64,000 bases of DNA from Sphingobium amiense (GTDB lineage: Bacteria; Pseudomonadota; Alphaproteobacteria; Sphingomonadales; Sphingomonadaceae), in contig NZ_AP018664.1 of assembly GCF_003967075.1 (NCBI RefSeq), positions 992,001 through 1,056,000 of the forward strand, read 5' to 3'. Below, piece after piece: positions 27,613-37,242 of the stretch. Made by a program: the position numbers and the translations under genes. Below the pieces are notes generated by a model that had not been told where the DNA came from, searched no databases, and worked only from the letters and a program-made list of their open reading frames with translations. Position 1 is the first letter of the stretch; every line of letters begins with the position of its first letter.

Positions 27613-29401
27613 TCAGTAACGCAGGCTGATCGTGCCGAGCACGGTGCGCGGGGCGCCATAATAGCCCTGATCGTAATTCAGCGCGGTCAGATATTTGGCA
27701 TTGGTTACATTTTTGAGGTTCACGCTGACCTGCACCTTTTCGGTGAGCTTGTAGCTGGCGAGCAGGTCGAGCAGCGCATATTTCGGCTGAGTGATGCGGA
27801 TCGGCTGGCCGGTCGTGACCGACAGCGTGCCCGACTCCAGATAGATTTTCGTCTGATACTGCACTGCTGCGCCGATCTTCAGCGCGGAGAGAGCGGGCGG
27901 GGAGTAGGTGAGGTTGAGGCGGCCAAGCTGACGCGGCACGAACGTCCGAACGGCTTCGTCATTCTCGCCTCGGATGCGCATGATCGTGTAGCCGCCGGTC
28001 GCCTGAAGCCCCGGCGCGATCATACCGGCGAATTCGAACTCGACCCCCTGCGATCTGGCATCGACCGCGCGATAGACCGTCTGCCCGATCGTTTCATCGA
28101 AGCCGGCCGACTCCGCCGTGTTCTTCTGCCGCGCCTGAAAGACGGCAATGCTGGCGTTGAGGCGGCCGCCGAACCATTCGCTCTTAAGACCCGCCTCCAG
28201 ATTGTCACCCTTGATCGGCGCGATGAGCTGGCGGTCGACGGTGGTCTGGGTCTGCGGGTTGAAGATCGTCGCGAAGCTCGCATAGGCGCTGACGCTGCCG
28301 GCCAGGTCGTAGGTCGCACCGATGAAGGGCAGGAAGCGCGTCCAGTCATATTGCTGAAGCGTGGCGTAGGAGAAACCCCTGCTGGTCGCGTGGGTCAGAT
28401 TGGCGCCCAGCATGATTTTGAGCGGATCGGCCGGATTGAGCCGGATCATGCCATAGGCGGATTCGCGGCGCGTATTGTAATTGCTGCTGAGCGCGAAGTC
28501 GCTGTTATAGACCGTAGGGAAATCGGGTTCGGGGAAGCTGCCGTTGAAGATGTCGTCGAAGGGAAGGACGACCCCGACCGTGCTGAAATCATAGCTCGAT
28601 GTCTGGATATAGCGCTGTGCGCTGCGGTTGACGCCGGCCATCAGATCATGTTCGCGACCGAACAGCGCCACCTTGCCCGCGACATAGGCGTCGATGGTGA
28701 GGTTGCGCGTCTGCGCCCGGAACGCGCCGGGGTAGGAGCGGACGTTGCCGCCGATGGCGGGATCGTTGAGCGCAGGGTCGATGCCATCGGGGAAAGCGGC
28801 GCTGGGATTGTTATAGACGTAGAAGAGCTTGTCGTCTTCGCTCACGGCGCGGCGCACGACAGTCAGCTTGGCGTACCAGTCGTTGTTGAAATGATGGACG
28901 ATGTCGCCGAAAATCTGCCGGTCGATGACGTTCCAGCCCGCCCAGTCCGGACCGCTATTGGCGGAACGGGGCAGGTCGATGCGCGTGCCGTCCGTATAAT
29001 AGAGCGGCAATGCCCCCCATGTCGCGCCCCGGCTCTGGTGATCCTGATGACCATAGCCGAGCGTCAGCGTCGTCCGCGGCGATAGGTCTGCTTCGACAAT
29101 GCCATAGCCGGTCCAGCGGCGCAGGCTGTAGCGGTCGAGATAGCTGTCCTCGTCCAGATAGGCGCCGACGGCGCGGGCGCGAATGCTGCCATCGGCGGTG
29201 AGCGGCACGCTGACATCGGCGTCGAGGCGGATGTGATCGAACGAGCCATATTGGGCGCTGCCGCTCGCCTGGAAGGTCTTTGTCGGGCGTTTGCGAATGA
29301 AGTTCACCACCGCTGACGGATTGCCCGTGGACGAAAGCAGCCCCGGCGCGCCACGCACCACGTCGATATGATCGTAGATCGCCGTGTCGATTGAACCGGT
29401 C
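27613..29401 (-). pseudogene. TonB-dependent siderophore receptor, C-terminal fragment broken by IS21
   Basis: This fragment covers the second half of the plug (TAIYDHIDVVRGAPGLL, NPSAVVNFIRKRP) and the complete 22-strand barrel, ending RTVLGTISLRY as FhuE/FpvA-type receptors do. The open frame continues from the IS end (starting within the inverted repeat) and has no native signal peptide or TonB box. These lie on the other side of the element (31895-32141). About 40-50 residues expected between the two parts (the region usually containing RGF and DG motifs) are missing, so simple excision would not restore the gene. Probably non-functional. Confidence 0.9.
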
Positions 29402-29431
29402 TGTTGATTTCCACTGAGAGTTGACCCGGGA
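29402..29431 (+). repeat. IS21 left terminal inverted repeat
   Basis: Thirty bases identical to the reverse complement of 31865-31894. Confidence 0.95.
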
Positions 29432-29513
29432 GGGGCATAAGTTTCCACTGAGAAGTGACCCATGTTTTGACTTCCCTCTGGCTGATTGGTCGGAGGATTC
29501 AGGAGTGATCGAC

Positions 29514-31040
29514 ATGGCGTTATTGAGTGTAATCCGGCGCTGGCATTTCCGGCAGCAGGTTCCGATCCGGGAGATCGAGCGGCGCACTGGTTTGTCGCGC
29601 AACACGATCCGCAAGTACCTGCGGGCGGACACGGTAGAGCCGCAGTTCAAGGTTCCCGAGCGGCCGAGCAAGCTGGACCCGTATGCGGAGAAGCTGTCAG
29701 GCTGGCTGCGGATCGAGGCTGGCAAGTCGCGCAAGCAGCGGCGCACGGCGAAGCAGATGCACGCCGATCTCGTGGTCCTGGGCTATAACGGCTCATACGG
29801 GCGCGTTGCGGCCTTCGTGCGGACCTGGAAGGCCGATCGTCAGCGCGAGCAGCAGACCAGTGGTCGCGGCACGTTCGTGCCGCTGGTCTTTGCGCCGGGC
29901 GAGGCGTTCCAGTTCGACTGGAGCGAGGACTGGGCCTTGCTGGGCGGCAAGCAGACCAAGCTGCAGGTGGCGCACACCAAGCTGTCACACAGCCGCGCCT
30001 TCACCGTCCGAGCTTATCTGCTCCAGACTCACGAGATGCTGTTCGACGCTCTGACCCAGGCCTTCCGGGTGCTGGGCGGCGTGCCGCAGCGCGGGATTTT
30101 CGACAACATGAAGACCGCGGTTGATCGGATCGGCACGGGCAAGGCTCGGCAGGTCAACGCGCGCTTTGCCGCGATGGCCAGTCATTACCTGTTCGAGCCC
30201 GAGTTCTGTAACCCGGCTTCCGGTTGGGAGAAGGGACAGGTCGAGAAGAACGTGCAGGATGCACGGCGCCGGCTGTGGCAACCCATGCCCAGCTTCCCCG
30301 ACATCGATGCGCTCAACGTCTGGCTCGAGGAGCAGTGCATCGCGCAATGGGGTCAGATCCAGCATGGCGTCCTGCCCGGCACCATCGCCGATGTGCATGC
30401 CGAAGAGGTCGCCAGTCTGATGCCGCTGGGCCGGCCCTTCGATGGCTTCGTCGAGCACACCAAGCGGGTATCGCCGACCTGCCTGGTCTCCTTCGAGCGC
30501 AATCGCTACAGCGTGCCAGCCTCTTTCGCCAACCGGCCGGTGAGCCTGCGGGTCTACCCTGACCGGCTCGTCATCGCCGCCGAGGGCCAGGTCCTGTGCG
30601 AGCATGGCCGGATCATCGAGCGGTCCCATGACCAGCCAGGGCGGACCATCTATGACTGGCGGCATTACCTGGCGGTGATCCAGCGCAAGCCTGGCGCCCT
30701 GCGCAACGGCGCGCCCTTTGCCGAGATGCCCGAGGCCTTCCGGCAGTTGCAGGGCTTCCTGCTCAAGCGCCCCGGCGGTGACCGGGAGATGGTGGAGATC
30801 CTCGCGCTGGTCCTGCAACATGATGAGCAGGCGGTGCTCTGTTCCGTCGAACTGGCGCTGGAAGCTGGCGTGCCGACCAAGACCCATATCCTCAACATCC
30901 TCCACCGGCTGCTCGACGGCAAGCCAACCAGCATCGCCGCCATCGATACCCCACAGGCGTTGAGCCTGCGCCGGGAGCCGAAGGCCAATGTCGCGCGCTA
31001 TGATACGCTGCGCGGGAAGGATCTGCGTCATGCGTCATGA
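29514..31040 (+). CDS. istA: IS21-family transposase IstA
   Basis: A 508-residue transposase: N-terminal helix-turn-helix ([20 protein letters not shown], residues about 18-37), then the integrase catalytic core with acidic residues in [17 protein letters not shown] and [11 protein letters not shown] (DDE pattern), and a C-terminal domain. The ATG at 29514 has AGGAG at 8 bases; a GTG at 29505 with its own GGAGG is an alternative that adds three residues. It is intact, so the element may still be mobile. Confidence 0.95.
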   Translation: MALLSVIRRWHFRQQVPIREIERRTGLSRNTIRKYLRADTVEPQFKVPERPSKLDPYAEKLSGWLRIEAGKSRKQRRTAKQMHADLVVLGYNGSYGRVAAFVRTWKADRQREQQTSGRGTFVPLVFAPGEAFQFDWSEDWALLGGKQTKLQVAHTKLSHSRAFTVRAYLLQTHEMLFDALTQAFRVLGGVPQRGIFDNMKTAVDRIGTGKARQVNARFAAMASHYLFEPEFCNPASGWEKGQVEKNVQDARRRLWQPMPSFPDIDALNVWLEEQCIAQWGQIQHGVLPGTIADVHAEEVASLMPLGRPFDGFVEHTKRVSPTCLVSFERNRYSVPASFANRPVSLRVYPDRLVIAAEGQVLCEHGRIIERSHDQPGRTIYDWRHYLAVIQRKPGALRNGAPFAEMPEAFRQLQGFLLKRPGGDREMVEILALVLQHDEQAVLCSVELALEAGVPTKTHILNILHRLLDGKPTSIAAIDTPQALSLRREPKANVARYDTLRGKDLRHAS

Positions 31041-31800
31041 TCCCGCCAGCGCCGCCGTCATGGTCATGCTGCGCTCCCTCAAGATGTACGGCATGGCCCA
31101 GGCCGTCGCTGACCTCATCGAGCAGGGGGCACCCGCCTTCGATGCGGCCATCCCCATCCTCTCCCAGTTGCTCAAGGCCGAGATGGCCGAGCGCGAGGTT
31201 CGGTCCATCGCCTACCAGATCAAGGCGGCCCGGTTCCCGGCCTACAAGGACCTGGCCGGCTTCGACTTCGCTTCCAGCGAGGTCAACGAAGCCATGGTCC
31301 GCCAGTTGCATCGCGGCGAGTTTATCGATGGCGCCCATAACGTCGTCCTGATCGGTGGCCCCGGCACCGGCAAGACGCACGTCGCCACCGCACTTGGCGT
31401 CCAGGCGGTCGAGCATCACCGCAAGAAGGTCCGCTTCTTCGCCACCGTCGACCTGGTCAACGCGCTGGAACAGGAAAAGGCCATGAACAAGGCAGGCCAA
31501 CTGTCCGAACGGCTCCTGCGCCTCGACCTCGTCATCCTCGACGAGCTCGGATACTTGCCGTTCAGCCCGTCAGGCGGCGCGCTGCTGTTCCACCTGCTGA
31601 GCAAGCTTTACGAGCGCACCAGCGTCGTCATCACCACCAACCTCAGCTTCAGCGAATGGGCTGGCGTGTTCGGTGATGCCAAGATGACAACGGCTCTGCT
31701 GGACCGGCTCACCCACCACTGTCACATCCTCGAGACCGGCAATGACAGCTTTCGGTTCAGGGCCAGCGCCGCGGACCCCAAATCACGAAAGGAAAAATAA
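31030..31800 (+). CDS. istB: IS21 helper ATPase IstB
   Basis: A 256-residue AAA+ ATPase of the IstB/DnaC-like family: Walker A GGPGTGKT, Walker [12 protein letters not shown], and the arginine-finger side [15 protein letters not shown]. IstB loads and regulates IstA at the target. The ATG at 31030 overlaps the end of istA by 11 bases, the usual IS21 arrangement. Confidence 0.95.
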   Translation: MRHDPASAAVMVMLRSLKMYGMAQAVADLIEQGAPAFDAAIPILSQLLKAEMAEREVRSIAYQIKAARFPAYKDLAGFDFASSEVNEAMVRQLHRGEFIDGAHNVVLIGGPGTGKTHVATALGVQAVEHHRKKVRFFATVDLVNALEQEKAMNKAGQLSERLLRLDLVILDELGYLPFSPSGGALLFHLLSKLYERTSVVITTNLSFSEWAGVFGDAKMTTALLDRLTHHCHILETGNDSFRFRASAADPKSRKEK

Positions 31801-31864
31801 CCCGCTTGACCCACCACCCGCATAGCGGGACATACCTTCCAACCGGGTCACTTCTCGATGAAAA

Positions 31865-31894
31865 TCCCGGGTCAACTCTCAGTGGAAATCAACA
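31865..31894 (-). repeat. IS21 right terminal inverted repeat
   Basis: Thirty bases that exactly mirror the left end; the outermost bases read CA, complementary to the left TG. Confidence 0.95.
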
Positions 31895-32141
31895 CGTTGA
31901 TGTCATTGAGCTTGAAATCCTCGATCTGCGCGCGGGTGACGACGCTGACCGACTGAGGCGTTTCGCGCTGCGAAAGGGGGACGCGCATCGTGGTGGCCTG
32001 CTTGTTCACGGCATAATCGTCTTCCCCTTCGGTGCGCTGACCGGTGACGATGATGTCGGCGGGTGCAGTGATATCAGCGGATGCTTCCGCCGGCATATTG
32101 GCCGACGCGGCTGCCGCCAGAATGGGAAAAAGAACAGGCAT
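31895..32141 (-). pseudogene. TonB-dependent siderophore receptor, N-terminal fragment
   Basis: The missing front of the receptor: signal peptide (MPVLFPILAAAASANMPAEA), a TonB-box-like DIIVTGQR, then the start of the plug (TPQSVSVVTRAQIEDFKLNDIN), after which the reading enters the IS. With the C-terminal fragment this accounts for a FhuE/FpvA-type receptor minus roughly 40-50 plug residues. It could still be translated into a short secreted peptide of about 85 residues. Confidence 0.88.
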
Positions 32142-32193
32142 GTCGATGAATCCCCTTGATTTCGCGTGTCCCTAGCGAGCTCAAAAAGGATTT

Positions 32194-32214
32194 GCAAGTC
32201 ATTATCAATAGCAT
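32194..32214 (-). promoter_or_regulatory. Candidate Fur box upstream of the siderophore receptor
   Basis: The minus strand reads TGCTATTGATAATGACTTGCA, resembling the GATAATGATAATCATTATC Fur consensus in its TTGATAATGA part. It lies about 55-75 bases before the receptor ATG at 32141, where an iron-dependent operator is expected. It was matched by eye only. Confidence 0.4.
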
Positions 32215-32354
32215 TCAGTGCGGCCGGAGGGAGGCAGCGCTGCAGTCCAGATGGGTAGGGGATGTGGGTAGCGGTGTTTGAGGAGGCGACTTGCCGAGAC
32301 CGGATGGCGGGGCCGTCCCCTCATGCTCCTGTCAAACAACTCACCACTTTACCG

Positions 32355-32404
32355 CGTGGCGCGGCAAGGAGCTGAACTTGCGACCCCTGCGATGTCAAGG
32401 TAGC
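32355..32404 (-). other. Degenerate 3' half of a tRNA-Val(GAC)-like sequence
   Basis: On the minus strand the segment reads CTACCTTGACATCGCAGGG, then a T-arm-like GCAAG..CTTGC with TTCAGCT, and a CGCGCCACG end. This resembles the anticodon-to-CCA half of tRNA-Val(GAC), with mismatches in the anticodon stem and T loop. No D-arm precedes it. Such 3' halves are often left as attachment-site copies at the edge of integrated elements; here it lies at the start of the polysaccharide locus. The match is from memory of tRNA sequences and needs a covariance search. Confidence 0.4.
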
Positions 32405-32733
32405 GGCGGGTGGTGATTTTTCTATTTAAAATCAGCGCTGTGGAGAAGTAATCGGGTGTGCTTGCCCAAGATTTGCCTAACTCGGCCATAAGGTCAACTT
32501 TCCCCGGAATCCACCAGTCAGCACGAGTGTTCTCGGGGTAGAGATAACTCATCGATAGCTTGGTTTCCACCCTAGTCGGAACCTGCGCAGATTTGGTGAA
32601 AGCACAGGCCGAAGCAATGCAAGCAGTATTCTATTAATTTGAAATTAAGATTAAACTATAAAATTCAATTGATGGAGGTAATCATTTCATAGAATGAGAA
32701 ATAATTTTAAACTGCAAATTAAGTGGGGAGAAT

Positions 32734-34758
32734 TTAGTCTATACTAATATAGTATGCAATGGCGTTTAGTACATCATCAACTGAAATCGCAGTTATGCAT
32801 ATTGCGCCTCTTCCGCACATTTCAATATCATTTAACCCGCAACCCGTACAGGGTACGCGCTTGCTCAGGATTTTCCCAATTCCGTCTTGACCCCATTCAT
32901 TCCAATTGAGTCGGCCAACTTGCAGACTGACGGTTAAGACTCCTCGCATTGCGGCAAGATGCTTCGGTCCTGAATCATTGGCGATCATTAGTGCCGCATT
33001 GGACAAGATTGCGTCAAAGCTATCAGTGTCAGTGCGGCTGAACCGGTGCACGCGATGGGAGGCTTCGGGCGACCATTGTTGCTCGGGGTCATCACCCTCA
33101 TCGAAAAACAACACAATATCTAGGTCGGTTCGGCGTAAGAGTTCCTCTGCAAGCGCAAGGAAACTCGCGATCGGCCACTTGTTAATCGCGTGGCGTGCTC
33201 CGGTGTGGAGGACAATATATCGGCGTGCAACTAGCCCATTGGCCGCAAGCACGGGACCGGAAACGAGTTTGCGCTCTACTGGCGCTCGGTCCGGAGTCAT
33301 AACCAGCGCAAGCGTCTCAACAAGCGCCAGGACATTGACGGCGTGGGAATTTTTTTCGAGTTGATTGAGCTTGTCTCGTGATCGGATCGATATCCCGAAA
33401 TCGAGAAATGTGAATCGTTCAGGATTGAAGCCGACAAGATAGGTAGCGCCAGCTAATAGAAGTAACGGACGTGTCTCGTCTCCCGGAGACAGATCGATGG
33501 CCAAATCAAGGGCACGGTCATTGAAAAGGTTGGAGATGCGCCTTTCTTCCGCATCGTCAAGATAACGGCGTTCGGTCCGGTGGTCGTAGGGAAGTTCAAC
33601 GGTTAGTACCTCGTCGACGATTCCGCTCGCTTCGACAATTGCCTGAACGGACGGCTGAACTAACGCGGAAATCCGCGCCTTAGGAAAAAGGGCCCGCAGC
33701 CTGGCGAATGCCGGCATCGATGCTGAAAGGTCGCCGAGTTGGTCAGCCCTTATTATGAGAAGCGAATTAATCTCCCCATCAAACAGCGTTCGCGCAGCGG
33801 GCCTGGCGACTGTAGGTATCGTGTTCACGAACTCGTCGCAATCGGTCGTGCCATCCGCCGGCGATGGCACGAAAGCGTTTGAGCTTGCGAGTAACTCCTG
33901 ATGGGCAAACTCGCCTATGTTGACGAACAGTCCAGCAGAATCCGATCGGCTTGGCGAGTTGACGCTGAGCCAATGGCGACCGGAGGGAAGCCGTGCGCTG
34001 TCGATCCAGGCATTGAAGACCTGGAGCATCAGGGGGCCGTCTAGGCTCACCAAATGAGTTGGCACTGTCTCGATGATCTGAGCGCACTCCCCCTCACCTA
34101 AGCTTATGCTAAGCGTTTCAATGTGGCGCAGTGAAAGCAGGCGACCGCGCACAGCGATGATGCCAGCGAGAAGAGGTTCAAGAACACCGTCTCGCTCAAT
34201 CGACATGGCACCGACCTGATCGAGTTTTATCCCGATTGCATTGCCGGAAGATCGGCGTGGCGGACCGGATCGATTCCCCAATGGCCCCAGCCGTCGCCGC
34301 GGGTCGATGTCGTTCAGCTTAAGGCGATTAGGCAGGAGGCGGGCATCGACTGATCCGATCAGATTATCGTCGAAATGCGCACCGTCTGCGGTGTTGTCAA
34401 TCCGATAGGGGTGGACGGTGAAACCGTCGCGTTGATTGGCGTCTGCCATTTGCCTCAGCGCTTCGGGCCTGTGAGCAGGCGAAGATACAGAACGATAGGC
34501 CGCAATCGCGCCGTTCAGATCACCGAATTCCTTCAGGCAGTTGCCGACTTGGATCTGCAGATCCTCTCGCCAAGGAAGCCAGTCAAGCGCTCGCCGATAG
34601 CTGACAACCGCCTCTATCCAATCATTGCGCAGTCTTGCCGCATCGCCGCGACGAGCGTGGGGAAGTCCAAATCTGAGTCTGACGAGCTTTACAATGCCGC
34701 GATGTGTTTTTCGGCCGCTGTTCTTGGCGCCCGTCCGTCCGGCGCCACGAACAATCAC
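32734..34758 (-). CDS. Glycosyltransferase family 9 protein with N-terminal TPR-like region
   Basis: About 674 residues. The C-terminal half is a heptosyltransferase-type GT9 fold: LLIIRADQLGDLSASMPAFARLRALFP at its beginning and ANDSGPKHLAAMRGV in the sugar-nucleotide site. The N-terminal part has TPR-like helices (SYRRALDWLPW..LQIQVGNCLKEFGDLNGAIAAYR) and a middle beta-rich domain of unknown kind. I start at the GTG at 34758, which overlaps the upstream stop (GTGA) and has GGAGGGG before it. It probably adds a sugar, perhaps heptose, to the exported glycan. It is the last gene of the minus-strand locus. Confidence 0.8.
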   Translation of the reverse strand: MIVRGAGRTGAKNSGRKTHRGIVKLVRLRFGLPHARRGDAARLRNDWIEAVVSYRRALDWLPWREDLQIQVGNCLKEFGDLNGAIAAYRSVSSPAHRPEALRQMADANQRDGFTVHPYRIDNTADGAHFDDNLIGSVDARLLPNRLKLNDIDPRRRLGPLGNRSGPPRRSSGNAIGIKLDQVGAMSIERDGVLEPLLAGIIAVRGRLLSLRHIETLSISLGEGECAQIIETVPTHLVSLDGPLMLQVFNAWIDSARLPSGRHWLSVNSPSRSDSAGLFVNIGEFAHQELLASSNAFVPSPADGTTDCDEFVNTIPTVARPAARTLFDGEINSLLIIRADQLGDLSASMPAFARLRALFPKARISALVQPSVQAIVEASGIVDEVLTVELPYDHRTERRYLDDAEERRISNLFNDRALDLAIDLSPGDETRPLLLLAGATYLVGFNPERFTFLDFGISIRSRDKLNQLEKNSHAVNVLALVETLALVMTPDRAPVERKLVSGPVLAANGLVARRYIVLHTGARHAINKWPIASFLALAEELLRRTDLDIVLFFDEGDDPEQQWSPEASHRVHRFSRTDTDSFDAILSNAALMIANDSGPKHLAAMRGVLTVSLQVGRLNWNEWGQDGIGKILSKRVPCTGCGLNDIEMCGRGAICITAISVDDVLNAIAYYISID

Positions 34759-35792
34759 ACGCCCCTCCACGCGATGAAGCCGAAGCATGTCGACGGGAAA
34801 CCATCGACCGCAACCTTGAGATGTTGTGGTGGCCCAATCCAATCGCCCAGCGTTTGTGGCAGATCGTGATGGAAGGGCGGGAGATCGATGAAGCGGTCGA
34901 AGGGCTTGTCGCCGAGGGAAAAGTCGAGAGGCGCGACGCGATGTCCTTCGGCGATGAGTTCATGGGCCAGTTGTTCGAAATGATGACGCTGGAAAAGAAC
35001 GGTCGCCCAATTGTCGATCGTTGGCCCGGCAGGATTGATGTTGAATTCCGTCGTATGAACGGAAATTCCACCAATTTTCAGTACCTTAAGAGAATTTCTG
35101 ATGAAGTCGAGGCCATGCCTTATCGAGCCGAGATGTTCCAGCGCACAAACTGACCAGCAGAAGTCGTAATCCTGAAGATCATCGGGGATCTCGTTCATGT
35201 CGACATAGCGCAGGCCTACCCTCTCATCGAATGCGGAGCGGTCGACGAGATGCGAATGATAGGCGAGTTCCAGACTTTCGGTATGTTGGCTCGTTGCGCT
35301 CCACCCGGCGGCCTTGGCTTGTGCAGGCTCCATGTCCGTCATCGTAACTTCGATGCCATATGACGCAAAATAGCTCGGCAATGGCTCGATGCCACAGCCA
35401 AAGCCCAGCCCCCGGGCGCCTGAGCGGCGATGGCCGTTTTCGTGGACGACCTGGAGAACATAGGCCAACTCCCACACTTTCCGGTGGTAAGTCACGGGAA
35501 TTTTCAACTCGCGGCACCAATAGGCCGCCCAGTCGCTTTCGATGTCCGCCTGTGTAGATGTCTTGCATGGCAAGCCGAGATAGCCTGGTGTCACGTCACC
35601 GGCGGGAAGCGGGGTGATTTCGCCAAGGCGACGGGCGAGATCGTATCCAAAAGTCTTGATATTAAGATAGGCAAGAGGGAGGTTTTTGACGACCTCTGTC
35701 AATGCGTTCAGGTTCGGACGCGAATTCTCGTCCACTAGGGACAGCAACCGTTCGAGCTTCTGGAGATCGCCGGGTGTTATCTTGGCTGTCAT
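34755..35792 (-). CDS. SAM-dependent methyltransferase-like protein
   Basis: A 345-residue protein with a class I methyltransferase-like core: glycine loop GARGLGFGCGIEPLPSYFA, acidic strand end VTMTDMEP, YDFCWSVCALEHLGSI (the FD..W..LEH motif) and LKVLKIGGISVHTTEF. It has an N-terminal extension of about 110 residues with helical character. It probably methylates a sugar or an end group of the surface polysaccharide. It is coupled to the downstream GT9 gene by a GTGA overlap. Confidence 0.8.
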   Translation of the reverse strand: MTAKITPGDLQKLERLLSLVDENSRPNLNALTEVVKNLPLAYLNIKTFGYDLARRLGEITPLPAGDVTPGYLGLPCKTSTQADIESDWAAYWCRELKIPVTYHRKVWELAYVLQVVHENGHRRSGARGLGFGCGIEPLPSYFASYGIEVTMTDMEPAQAKAAGWSATSQHTESLELAYHSHLVDRSAFDERVGLRYVDMNEIPDDLQDYDFCWSVCALEHLGSIRHGLDFIRNSLKVLKIGGISVHTTEFNINPAGPTIDNWATVLFQRHHFEQLAHELIAEGHRVAPLDFSLGDKPFDRFIDLPPFHHDLPQTLGDWIGPPQHLKVAVDGFPSTCFGFIAWRGV

Positions 35793-35854
35793 GTAAGGCT
35801 TTCGGATAGAATTGATGGATGTTGCAATTTATCGGAAAATGTAGGTAGATCGCT

Positions 35855-37033
35855 CTACATTGCCTTTGCTGCCCGCCGCACGATGAAACCGGCTGCGCCA
35901 GGCTCCTGATCGAAGGATGGATGATACGGGGTTAGTCGGAACTGGCCCACATCATGGCGTGATGACAGGAAATTCAAAGCCAGGCGCTCTAACTCGGACC
36001 GCTTGAAGTGAGGTGAGCGGCTGCCTGTTCCCACGACATGGACGGCCATTCCCATGGGACGCAGATATTTGAATGCCCAGTGCATGATCAGATCAACGTC
36101 TCCAACGGTATCGAAGCGGTCGCCTAGTTGGCACGAGCCGAGAAAATCGAAATCGAACAAATCTTCGGACATGAAGTCGGAAAGGTCGCCGGCACGGCGA
36201 TATTCGGCTCCGACCGGCAGCGGGCCGGGATCGGTACGATCCAATATGGTGAGGTTGCATCCGCACGCGATGGCCAAATCGATGAATGACCGGTCGATCG
36301 GGCCGATGATCAGCCCTTTCGCGCCTTTTTCGATCATACCGTATGTGGACAATGCCTGAAGCAAATAGATGAGTGACCAATGGTCAAACATGTCTTCCGA
36401 GGCGGGGGCGAGACGCTGGCGCCAGTTTTCGAAAATCGGCTCCAAAAATTGACCGGGAGTCGCAATCTGCGACACTGGCTGCGTGAGGGTAGGGCTATCC
36501 AGCGATATGATGTGTGCGGTCGTTCTGAAGTTGCTCATGTCGCCAAAGCGCGTCGGCAATCCATCTCCCCGCGCGCCAGCCAGTTCTTCCGCTGCATCAT
36601 AGGGGCGGTCGACGGTGACGCGAACGTCCGTTGCCGAAGCATCCGTTTCTCCGGCGACCAGCCCCATCAGGGCATAGGTCGCGCCACGGAAGGCTTCGAA
36701 GCTGATCTCGATATGCCCATGATTCTGGACCAGTCGATTGAGCTGTATACGTTCGCTGGTCACCATGCTGGCGACCGAACCTGGCTCGTCTGGAAGGAGA
36801 TGTACGCGTAAAACCAGAGTGCCCTGCCTTGCGTGCAGATCCGCGAAGGCGACGGCGAAATGCGCGCGGCCACGAGCAACGCGGACATATTCGGTGTGGA
36901 AAGCATAGGATGGATCGGCATTGGGCGCCTGTCCGCCGATACCCTTGATCACGCTGGACGTATATCCATGAAAGGAAAAGGGATCGAGCGTCAGAGGACC
37001 CGCCACTTTTCCTTCATCCATCACAGGGTTCAT
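35855..37033 (-). CDS. Unknown protein with methyltransferase-like C-terminal part
   Basis: A 392-residue protein. The first 150 residues look like a beta-sandwich (ARGRAHFAVAFADLHARQGTLVLRVHLLP...). The second half resembles a class I methyltransferase without a clear SAM glycine loop: KGLIIGPIDRSFIDLAIACGCNLTILDRTD, then FDFDFLGSCQLGDRFDTVGDVDLIMHWAFKYLRPMG. It could be an inactive or highly diverged methyltransferase. It lies 62 bases upstream of the SAM methyltransferase gene and 209 bases downstream of the kpsE-like gene. Confidence 0.6.
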   Translation of the reverse strand: MNPVMDEGKVAGPLTLDPFSFHGYTSSVIKGIGGQAPNADPSYAFHTEYVRVARGRAHFAVAFADLHARQGTLVLRVHLLPDEPGSVASMVTSERIQLNRLVQNHGHIEISFEAFRGATYALMGLVAGETDASATDVRVTVDRPYDAAEELAGARGDGLPTRFGDMSNFRTTAHIISLDSPTLTQPVSQIATPGQFLEPIFENWRQRLAPASEDMFDHWSLIYLLQALSTYGMIEKGAKGLIIGPIDRSFIDLAIACGCNLTILDRTDPGPLPVGAEYRRAGDLSDFMSEDLFDFDFLGSCQLGDRFDTVGDVDLIMHWAFKYLRPMGMAVHVVGTGSRSPHFKRSELERLALNFLSSRHDVGQFRLTPYHPSFDQEPGAAGFIVRRAAKAM

Positions 37034-37242
37034 CCGACAAGCACCTCCGCAGGGTGCTGTTCCCGAAAAGAAGACGCACCCAGGGATGTCTGCAGAAAAG
37101 CCGGTTCCCAGCCAAAGTCCACTCTGTCTGCTGCCTGTGATGCGACCCTACAGAGCCGCCCCGCATGGTTCTCGGGATGTTCCCAGGATGGCATATCGTT
37201 ATGCTTGCCGTGTGCAATGCGATACCTTTTCCATCGCTGGCG

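Larger units (their letters stand above)
29402..31894 (+). mobile_element. IS21-family insertion sequence (istA-istB), complete
   Basis: A 2,493-bp element bounded by perfect 30-bp inverted repeats starting TGTTGATTTCCACTGAGAG. Inner related repeats (about 29440-29462 and 31838-31865) give the multiple terminal repeats typical of IS21. It encodes an intact transposase and an ATPase helper in overlapping frames. No matching direct repeat flanks it (left ...AACCGGTC, right CGTTGATG), and target-gene codons are missing, so the insertion was followed by, or came with, an adjacent deletion. Confidence 0.95.
32142..32733. other. Gene-free boundary region between siderophore module and polysaccharide locus
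   Basis: This 592-bp stretch has no convincing gene. It begins with the receptor promoter region including a Fur-like site, then a GC-rich part, a decayed tRNA-like segment (32355-32404), and ends with about 130 bases of strongly AT-rich DNA (32610-32745) up to the stop of the first polysaccharide gene. A 73-codon open frame on the minus strand (32349-32570) overlaps the tRNA-like segment, matches no family I know and is not called. The composition shift and the tRNA fragment suggest a junction of transferred DNA. Confidence 0.5.

Noticed and set aside
32349..32570. 73-codon minus-strand frame in the gene-free boundary
   Set aside because: No family recognised, no good ribosome binding site, and its end overlaps the tRNA-like remnant. 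It could be a relic of an older gene, but I cannot support it.
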